Source: Plazaster borealis (lineage: Eukaryota; Echinodermata; Asteroidea; Forcipulatida; Labidiasteridae). Taken from it: DNA of 64,000 nt. The DNA lies in NCBI GenBank assembly GCA_021014325.1, contig CM037473.1, forward strand, positions 6,575,501 through 6,639,500, in the 5' to 3' direction. The position numbers and the translations under genes were made by a program. How positions within the stretch are numbered: position 1 is the first letter of the stretch; the number at the start of each line of letters is the position of its first letter. The notes under the pieces were generated by a model, which saw nothing but the letters and a program-made list of their open reading frames with translations, did not search any database and had not been told where the DNA came from. This document shows positions 57,901 to 64,000 of this stretch, in pieces.

Positions 57901-60900
57901 AGACACTGGCGATCATCAGGGTTCGACGTTTATCATCGCGCGACCGACTATAAATCAGCTGATGAAGAACACGCATTATTACAACAAAATGTGATTAACT
58001 CTTTCAAGCGCCAATCGGTTGCTAGCGACCGGTTTAAATCTCGTCAGAAAAATAGTTGTAAAACGAAAAATAAAGATCGCATGGCCACACAGTTTTCAGA
58101 ATGTGAAAAAAGGGGACTCTTGAGGGTGCTATTGTAACCTGTTTTGGGGGTTGCCATTTGCAAAAAAAACGAAAAGAAAAAAAAATGTCTGTATGATCAA
58201 TTTGTGGCGTGTCGTGGCCGAGCGGTTAAGAGCACCGGACTCAAGCTCTGGTGTTTCTGATCAGCAGAGTGTGGGTTCGAGTCCCAGTCATGACACTTGT
58301 ATCTTTGAGCAAGATACTTTACCATAATTGCTTTGTCCTTCGGATGGGACATTAAGCTGTAGGTCCCGTGTACTAGGATTGGTAGTGCACGTAAAAGAAC
58401 CCAGAAAACTTATCGTGGAAGAGTAGGGGTTTAACCCCGGTGTTTCTGGTTCACATTGCAAGCACCCTTGTTTACAGGTTTCCTCAGGCTTGCAAGCTAC
58501 AGTGATTAAGTTCACTTGTGAGGCATCCTTGGTTTCATTACCAGAAATATATAAAAATAATAAATAATAATAATAATGATAAAATTCATCGCCAGAATAT
58601 ATGGTTCAAGAACGGGTTAATACTTTATGTCATTTTCTTGACAGAGCAACTGTTGAGAGTCACCTTGATACACCACATAATCTCCCAGATGTTGTGATTA
58701 CAGTCGTCAATAATGACATGGACTTCATCATCAGGTATGTCAACTTTTTTGAAGGGTGTTCACAACATTGGTAAGATTGAAAATATAAATGTTCACAGTT
58801 TTGCACATAACTATGGTATAAAGATGGTTATGGTTGGAAATCTTCCTTTTTTATTGATTTATTTGAAGTTTGCCTCTTTGCTCAGTCCAAGTGCCTCATC
58901 CAGAGGTGCTGAGAAGGGCTGACGTATGCAAATGCACATTGGACCATCCCCCCCATCGACTCTTATTTAAAAGATGGTAAGATCGAAAAACACAATGTTC
59001 ACAGATTCACACATAACTTACATGATTTAAAGTAAGTAATGGTAGAAAGGGTTCCTTAAAATATTTCTGCCTAAAATGATATCGTTTCTGAGAAATGAGT
59101 AAAACAATAGTTTTTATCACGCGTGATAATAAACTCGATGTTTGAAAAACAGAAAACTTATAAGGTCTCTTTTCACTATTTTCTCGTGACCTCGATGACC
59201 AATTAAGCTCAAACTTTCACAGGTTTGTTTGTTCATGCATATGTTGAATCACACAAAATGTGGACTCTGATTTTGAGCTGTTACCAAAAGTGTACAATAC
59301 CTTTAAAGTTTGATGATAATGTTCCCGCATCGTTTACCTCCTCTCATCTTGTAGAATCTCAGACAGAGGGGGTGGCATCCCCAACAACATCGTCAACAAG
59401 GTATTTCAGTATAACTTCACTACTGCTCAGGATAGTCTGGATCCGAGGGTGACGGGGGGAACATTTGGTGCGCTGACCAACACGACTGCAGGAACGTCAC
59501 CGGGGCCACTATGCGGGTATGTAGACATATCCACCACGTTACTATCGACTACACACATTTCGTCACCGACGCCACGAACTAGTGTCGTGGCCGAGCGGTC
59601 AAGCGCACCGGACTCAAGCTCTTGTATTTCTGATTAGCAGAGTGTGGGTTCGAGTCACGGTCTTGACACTTGTGTCAGACACTTAACCATTATTGCTTCG
59701 TCCTTCGGATGGGACGTAAAGCCGTTGGTCCTGTGTGTTGCGTAACGCATGTGAATAAACCCAGTTAAACTTATTGCTAAGAGAAGGGGTTTGCCCCGTT
59801 GTTTCTGGCAGCAGCTGCTGATTGCGCCAAAGCACCTTGTTAACCCTATACAAGTAAAACTTCTTGTATCAACAGTGTAGTATATTGCCAGCCAGGAAAT
59901 GCACTGGAGGGAATGCACACAAGGTCACACTTTTGTTCTGTAAATGTTGCTCAAATGTTGACAATTGAGTAATTGATAGTAAAGACATTTACAAATGAAT
60001 TTAGAGATGAAAGACTAGTGACATGTTTGCTACATTTCTTTACCCTGGGTATGCCCAAACACTTGAAGCTGGTTTCCACTGGTCCCCTGCGTACTCATAA
60101 ATTATTGCTTTGTTACTACATTACTTTGATTTTCTTTTTTTTGGCTTGTATATGCATTTGTCACATGTTTAATTAATGGCATTTGTTGTATTTCTTGGTG
60201 TTTTAAATAGATCCCCAGCTTATGACTTCACAAGCCCCAAAAGCGCCCTCACTGAGGTCACTGATAGTTGTACGCTGCGCGAGCACGCGTGCGTGTTTCC
60301 ATTGTTTGATTTCAGCGATGGCGGCCAATTCAATGGGTCTATACATTTTAATACATGATTTTTATCACATAACTTTTCCACTTTTATATTTGAAATTGTC
60401 CATGTAGCTTTTTCATCTGTACTTTTATTATTGTAATTCTTTCCTTAATTTTTGTTTGTAAAGCTCCTTAGAGCTTGGTTTCTTTTTTCATGAATTTTGG
60501 CATTACATCAATCTTGTATTATTATTTAAAATTAGCTATTGGATTTTATCCGTTTCACATTTGCCAATTGTTGTCTATTTTTAATTTGCTTCTATTTTCC
60601 CGCTCTTTTGGGAATTCCTCCAATGATCCTTTGCTTTCCTTTTCTGTCATAAATGGATGCGTTTTTATGTTGATATTTTGTCCATGTCTCTCTGATGAAG
60701 GTCCAGCCACCTTTAAGAATTTACTACCTGAATTGTAAACTCAATGTAAACAATAACAACAACAAAATACTTTAGCAACATTTTATGCCATTGCTTAGCA
60801 CAGAACTTTTGTGTCTACGGCGCCCTGTAATGCATGTATTTCTGTGGCCAAGAAGCTCATAATTCCATCTGAGGAGCACCATGATGGGGGCCCCGGTCAT

Positions 60901-61402
60901 AAGACGATGAAGAAGTCAATAAAGCCCTTTTCACACGACAGCAATTTAGCAAGGGTCCCTTTTTAAATTTTAGCATGGTTTCGAAATTGCACCTCGTATA
61001 AATAGACTTCAGTGTGTATACTGTCCATAAATTACGGCAATTTTGAGAAGATTTCACTAGGGACCTTCACACGAGTGTGTAGAATATATATAAATTCATA
61101 CTTAAATTGACATCTTAGGTTAAGTAAATGTAGTGAATTTATATAGGCCTATATACAAATTCAAGTTTGGTTTCCTTAAAAATGGCTTAATAGGTTACAC
61201 TAACCAACAAAACTTTAGGCTCATTGTTGACTTAGTTTCACTTTCTATCTTGTCCAGATTTGGTTATGGGTTACCAGCCTCCAAAGCCTACGCGGAGTAC
61301 CTGGGAGGGTCGTTGACGTTGCAGACCATGCAGGGTTATGGCACAGATGTCTACTTAAGGCTGAGACACATCGATGGCAAGCATGAAAGTTTCCGTATCT
61401 AA
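48635..61402 (+). CDS. BCKDK: Branched-chain alpha-ketoacid dehydrogenase kinase, complete, 10 exons, 437 aa
   Basis: Ten exons sum to 1314 nt in one frame. The protein follows vertebrate BCKDK closely from SFYNQTAID to the shared C-terminal end LRHIDG..ESFRI. It is a mitochondrial-matrix kinase of the GHKL fold that phosphorylates and switches off the E1-alpha subunit of the branched-chain ketoacid dehydrogenase complex. Seen: a basic, Ser/Thr-rich N-terminus of about 75 aa (likely mitochondrial presequence, longer than in mammals); the helical N-terminal kinase domain (about 90-260) with [17 protein letters not shown] and LLDDHKDVV; then the ATP lid motifs: N box E299..K302-N303, G1 box D339-x-G341-x-G343, G2 box G390FGYGLP. 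All key nucleotide residues are present, so an active kinase is expected. PDK paralogues are excluded by the BCKDK-specific HKDVVT and ESFRI segments. The start ATG has G at +4 and is the first in this exon's frame. Confidence 0.97.
49290..49456. repeat. MITE with AGGCCTGGAA-type ends
   Basis: In BCKDK intron 1; 55419-55586 in intron 5 is the reverse-oriented relative. Core has GGCCATGGCCTCTG tandem phrases. Confidence 0.7.
50290..50405. repeat. Hairpin MITE with CTAGGTGGCAGCAGAC arms
   Basis: Ends CTAGGTGGCAGCAGACTTAC and its complement GTAAGTCTGCTACCACCTAG. Other copies 55072-55165 and 57130-57256, and a partial one near 56600-56635. All lie in BCKDK introns. Confidence 0.8.
50682..50750 (+). 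CDS. BCKDK: BCKDK exon 2 (aa 90-112)
   Basis: A 23-codon exon, acceptor TTGTTTCAG, donor CTG|GTGAGT. Encodes [15 protein letters not shown], nearly the vertebrate sequence. Confidence 0.95.
50877..51267. mobile_element. TTAA MITE, family II
   Basis: Right TTAA at 51264-51267; left flank mutated (TAAA). In BCKDK intron 2. Confidence 0.75.
51284..51894. mobile_element. 610-bp element with GGGGCGAATTGCA ends
   Basis: GGGGCGAATTGCACCAAG at the left and TTATTGCAATCCGCCCC at the right. Subterminal AAGACCG(G/T)/CCGGTCTTA repeats in both orientations. No ORF. Confidence 0.75.
52034..52409. mobile_element. TTAA MITE, family I
   Basis: Element 52038-52405 between exact TTAA copies; the best-preserved member in the window. 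Confidence 0.85.
52970..53148 (-). repeat. tRNA-derived SINE with (CAA)n tail
   Basis: On the minus strand: A-box TGGCTCAGTTGATAGAGC, B-box GGTTCAAATCCC, then about 80 bp and a (CAA)n tail (52974-52995). The anticodon stem does not pair, so it is not a working tRNA gene. Confidence 0.7.
53355..53513 (+). CDS. BCKDK: BCKDK exon 3 (aa 113-165)
   Basis: The acceptor is the AG of AAATGAAG; it has a weak pyrimidine tract but is the one that keeps frame and homology ([13 protein letters not shown]). Contains the [16 protein letters not shown] block. Donor AAC|GTAAGG. Confidence 0.93.
54086..54205 (+). CDS. BCKDK: BCKDK exon 4 (aa 166-205)
   Basis: Acceptor GCTGTCTCAG, donor AAG|GTAAGG, phase 0 at both ends. 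Encodes [20 protein letters not shown]. Confidence 0.96.
54743..54900. repeat. Dispersed repeat, second copy
   Basis: Companion of 41055-41230. The stretch before it (54510-54640) has four related phrases (AACCGTGGACC). Confidence 0.75.
55072..55165. repeat. Hairpin MITE, copy 2
   Basis: Left arm intact, right arm shortened to AACCTAGCGTTCC. Confidence 0.75.
55225..55323 (+). CDS. BCKDK: BCKDK exon 5 (aa 206-238)
   Basis: Acceptor TTCATTCAG, donor AGG|GTGGGT. Encodes [19 protein letters not shown], the lipoyl-binding/regulatory helices of the family. Confidence 0.95.
55419..55586. repeat. Second AGGCCTGGAA MITE
   Basis: Starts CAGGCCTGGAATTACACG and ends TCCAGGCCTG; reverse of 49290-49456. 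Confidence 0.7.
56030..56121 (+). repeat. Retroelement 3' tail, (GAATT)n
   Basis: GTATGGAATAAATGTCTTC followed by four GAATT units. A minus-strand counterpart (AATTC)n starts at 56792 with TTCTTTATT. Confidence 0.55.
56172..56245 (+). CDS. BCKDK: BCKDK exon 6 (aa 239-262 plus two bases)
   Basis: Acceptor TTTCAACAG, donor GCCAT|GTAAGA, phase 2. Encodes [19 protein letters not shown]. Confidence 0.94.
57130..57256. repeat. Hairpin MITE, copy 3
   Basis: Left arm worn, right arm intact with CTGGTAAGTCTGCTGCC; ends about 55 bp before BCKDK exon 7. Confidence 0.75.
57312..57440 (+). CDS. BCKDK: BCKDK exon 7, N box (aa 263-305)
   Basis: Acceptor GATACTAG, donor CTCAG|GTAAGG. Encodes [14 protein letters not shown] and the N box [10 protein letters not shown] (E299, N303), which holds Mg-ATP. 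Confidence 0.96.
58208..58580 (+). repeat. SINE type A
   Basis: Full head, B-box GGTTCGAGTCCC, body and (AAT)n tail; in BCKDK intron 7. Confidence 0.85.
58645..58734 (+). CDS. BCKDK: BCKDK exon 8 (aa 306-335)
   Basis: Acceptor TTCTTGACAG, donor ATCAG|GTATGT; both ends split an Arg codon. Encodes [20 protein letters not shown]. Confidence 0.96.
58971..59306. mobile_element. TTAA MITE, family III, left end missing
   Basis: Right end GTGTACAATACCT then TTAA (59303-59306), close before BCKDK exon 9. Confidence 0.7.
59355..59516 (+). CDS. BCKDK: BCKDK exon 9, G1 box and ATP lid (aa 336-389)
   Basis: Acceptor CATCTTGTAG, donor TGCGG|GTATGT. Encodes ISDRGGGIP, then the mobile ATP lid, which is less conserved here than in vertebrates. 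The exon sits between a MITE that ends 52 bp before it and a SINE that starts 65 bp after it. Confidence 0.96.
59582..59850 (+). repeat. SINE type A
   Basis: Head GTGTCGTGGCCGAGCGGTCA, body to CAAAGCACCTTGTTAACC, no tail; in BCKDK intron 9. Confidence 0.8.
59851..61257. other. Intron 9 remainder of BCKDK
   Basis: 60214-60336 is a worn copy of the MITE at 18639/32041; about 60790-60885 is a worn copy of the hairpin MITE at 9679. Otherwise AT-rich with no recognised feature. Confidence 0.45.
61258..61402 (+). CDS. BCKDK: BCKDK exon 10, G2 box and C-terminus (aa 390-437, stop TAA)
   Basis: Acceptor TCTTGTCCAG. Encodes [19 protein letters not shown] and the C-terminal tail ending in ESFRI, the same end as the vertebrate enzyme. 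Confidence 0.97.
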
Positions 61403-61419
61403 TCTTGAGTTCGAAAGCT

Positions 61420-61556
61420 GGTGATGACAATTCTGAAAGCTTCCTATCTAATCTTGAGTCCAGGAGGCTTGGGATGTGACGACAACCTCAAGTTGAGACT
61501 ACGGCACAATAATGGCAATTCTGAAAGCTTCTGTTTCTATCTTTGAATCTTGAAAA
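61420..61556 (+). repeat. Two decayed copies of the end of BCKDK exon 10
   Basis: GATGACAATTCTGAAAG..TATCTAATCTTGAG (61425-61460) and GAGACTACGGCACAATAATG..CTGAAAGCTTC (61495-61555) resemble the real end (61363-61415), including the stop region. A third trace with CATGGAACCGTCCATATCTAA lies near 62085. Not coding. Confidence 0.6.
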
Positions 61557-61587
61557 GAGTTTGGGATAGCGATGATTGCCAGAAAGT

Positions 61588-61921
61588 AACCCATATCTGC
61601 CTGACTGGTCACAGTACGAGTAAATAAACACTGTTCCTGCCTGAAGCCCATGTAGCCGTTATTGCTGCAATACAAATCATTCACATTGTAGTACTGCCTT
61701 GCAAATAAGCATACCCCAACAAACTTTATACTGTTAGAAAGAACACATAATTCCCTTTAATATGATATATATTTTGCCATCTTTCCCATCTCATATCACT
61801 AGTAATGAGAGTAACAAAAAAGACACTAACTTCTTGTTCATCTACAGGTTTTCCCGTATTTAGGCACTGTTCAGCGTTCGTGTGTTCAACAGAAAATTCA
61901 GTAGTTGGGTAGATATGGGTT
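61588..61921. repeat. MITE with AACCCATATCTGCC ends, copy 2
   Basis: Relative of 47761-48082, probably within the BCKDK 3' UTR or just past it. Confidence 0.75.
61623..61628 (+). terminator. BCKDK: Candidate poly(A) signal of BCKDK
   Basis: First AATAAA after the BCKDK stop, about 220 nt downstream. It lies inside a MITE (61588-61921), so the 3' end of the mRNA may have been supplied by a transposon. Confidence 0.4.
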
Positions 61922-63300
61922 AAGATTCTTTTCATATTTGGTAATTTTTACTGCCAACTTTCTAAAACTTTCAAAATGAACATTTTGGTTCCAAAGAGCA
62001 TCTGACAATCCCTATGAAAAATTATGTGAAAATGTGAATGTCCTGTCTTCTTTTAGACTGCCAGGAGCTGGGTTATGTGGTGATCATGGAACCGTCCATA
62101 TCTAACCTGGAACTTAGAAGTCCGGCAGGGACAGCCTTGTTTCTGTGAAACTATGGCAGTATTTAAAACTAGCATGAAATTCCTTCCATGCACAATTATT
62201 GTCACTTGCTTAGAGTAGTATAAAGTAATATAGATTTGAACCAACCAGGGTCAGGATATATCTTGTTTAAAGGGGTGTGCACAGCATTGGTAAGATTGAA
62301 AAACATAAATGTTTGCAGATTTGTTTGTAATTTTACAAAACAAAATCAGCCATTTCATCATTCAAAAGCATTTCTTATGAAAAACTTTTAAAACTGAGAA
62401 GACCTTAGTTTTTGAAGAAGCTATGTAAAAGCAAAGTCAAATTATGAAATTTTTCTTGCATAAATCATCTAAGAAAAACAAGCTCAATGCAATTCCTATG
62501 GGTTTCTGGTAATCAGTGGAGCCAGTTTGTGTGAAGTGGGCGTGGCTTACAGTGGAATTACGTCACACTTGCGAATGGGACAGAGTACAGCATTATTCTA
62601 GAGCTATTTCCCCACGCTAGTTGCATCTAGTTGGCATTTAAATTAAAATCATTGGTCAGAAATGATGGGTACAAAAATTAAACCGCTCGTATTTGCGTCC
62701 CAGTAATGGCGGGAAAACCTGGTATGGGATATTCCAGATGGACTGATCTATTGCGTATTATGGACATTATTATTGCGCCATTCCGTAAATTTACCATTAA
62801 GTAAATATAATTGTTTGATCTTTTTTCTCTTCTTCGTCTTCTTTTTTCTTTTTTCCCTCAGCATTTGCATGGCTTGGAAATGATAAACTCAGAACAAATC
62901 TTAATAATCAGAAGTTATCAAGATAACTAGATTAAGTACTACTAGGCAGGACTGAATGACTTTAAGCTGAAAAATAAATAAATGTTTTTTATTAATTTTT
63001 CATTATCTGAAAATCTAAAAATAATAAGTCGCTGCTGTATATACATTTTTTTTCCCTAATTTTTTTTTAAAAGTTTATTTGTTGAGAAATTGAAAATTTG
63101 GCGAAAAACCTTTTAGATAAAGGGATTCTTTTTTTGACCCAAGGGAAGCTATTGCTAGAAATTTAGTATTTTTTATTTAGCTTTTGTATATAATTGGAAA
63201 AGTAATATAAATAGTTAATTAATTAAAGTGACATAATAAAATATAAACTAAGGATGAAAAAAAGATTCAGATTTTAGTATTTGAATTTAGCTAAAAATTA
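61922..63300. other. 3' flank with no recognised gene
   Basis: 62330-62600 belongs to the repeat seen at 24033 and 50083 (GTGGGCGTGGCTTACAGTGG). From 62800 the sequence is very AT-rich. Confidence 0.45.
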
Positions 63301-63312
63301 TACTTGAACATT

Positions 63313-63580
63313 TAAGGGCGCTCAGCTGTGGAAGTTATAGGTTGAAACGCGTGAGTGATTCAAGTGCGCTCAAATGTGGAAAGTTAACTTGACACGCTTG
63401 AGTGATTCAATAGCACTCAGCTGTGGAAAATAAAATTGACACACGATTAACTCAAGGTCGCTCAGATCAGGAAAGTTAGCTTGAAACGCGTCGCTCAGCT
63501 ATGGAAAGTAAACTAATTGACACACGAGTAACTGAAGGGCGCTTAGATGTGGAAAGTTATCTTGAAACGCTTGAGTGATT
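63313..63580 (+). repeat. Minisatellite, unit about 45-50 bp
   Basis: Five to six diverged units of GCGCTCAGCTGTGGAAAGTT + TTGAAACGCGTGAGTGATT. Confidence 0.8.
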
Positions 63581-63952
63581 TACTAGGATCATCATTCCCC
63601 ACTCTCACAAAATCTAACACCAAATGGTAACTCAATATCCATATTGAGCAAGTTAGTGTGACCAAGTAAGTCATTCGCATGGTTTATTTGTTAACAAATT
63701 GATGTTAATACTTACCCAAATGTTGTCAAGTTAACTAATGTTGTCAAGTCAGATTCAAATTTTGTAAAACAATATATTATTATTTAAAACAATTTCAATC
63801 GAAGAGCGGAATTTAGAAACACAAAATTGTTTTTATTTTTCACTCACGCACTCGCTCACTCTCTCCCGTCGACCGAAACGGCTACTTGGGACGAGCGCGA
63901 TGACGCATGCTCCGCACATCACGATCGCTCATGCAGCTAGTTTATCTCAAGT

Positions 63953-64000
63953 CTCACCCGAGCATCTTCGTTTATCGTCTTCACCATGTTCTTGATTCCC
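63953..64000 (-). CDS. Possible exon end at the window edge
   Basis: Minus strand reads IKNMVKTINEDAR and then CGG|GTGAGA, a fair donor, in a CpG-rich patch unlike the AT-rich flank. It could be a first or internal exon of a gene to the right. No family recognised; too short to be sure. Confidence 0.2.

Overview
This is an animal (metazoan) nuclear genomic window. The three genes are broken into many short exons with canonical GT/AG borders, introns of up to about 5 kb, and a dense load of small DNA transposons (MITEs) and tRNA-headed SINEs. The base composition is AT-rich. The gene families (a metazoan-type nucleoside hydrolase, a secreted animal haem peroxidase of the ovoperoxidase/MPO type, and a mitochondrial branched-chain ketoacid dehydrogenase kinase) and the look of the repeats suggest a marine deuterostome. 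An echinoderm, probably a sea star, is my best guess, but it rests on recollection of repeat style and not on a search.

Layout. (1) 1-5171: upstream sequence with MITEs, telomere-like repeats, perfect hairpins and a SINE; no gene seen. (2) 5172-16622, + strand: a complete five-exon nucleoside hydrolase of 317 aa. Its introns hold a hAT-type element inserted into a SINE, several TTAA-flanked MITEs and a cluster of a 15-bp motif. (3) 16623-20275: spacer with MITEs. (4) 20276-38815, - strand: a complete fourteen-exon secreted haem peroxidase of 770 aa. A second, nearly identical first exon with its own TATA-like box lies upstream (39097-39134). (5) 39135-48634: gene-poor, with tandem 145-bp repeats and a 2.1-kb block carrying thirteen TGACGTCA octamers. 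(6) 48635-61402, + strand: complete ten-exon BCKDK of 437 aa. (7) 61403-64000: 3' flank with decayed copies of the BCKDK last-exon end, a MITE, a minisatellite and a doubtful exon at the right edge.

All three coding models were assembled by hand from splice borders. Every exon-exon junction keeps the reading frame and restores family motifs, so the models are firm even though 5' and 3' UTR limits are not. The genes are functionally unrelated: purine/pyrimidine nucleoside salvage, secreted peroxidase chemistry, and control of branched-chain amino acid breakdown. I see no operon-like link. Apart from the genes, the main interest is transposon biology: nested insertions with readable target-site duplications, an element with terminal tandem repeats, a MITE that carries splice-donor sequences in both directions, and a tandem duplication of a promoter plus first exon.
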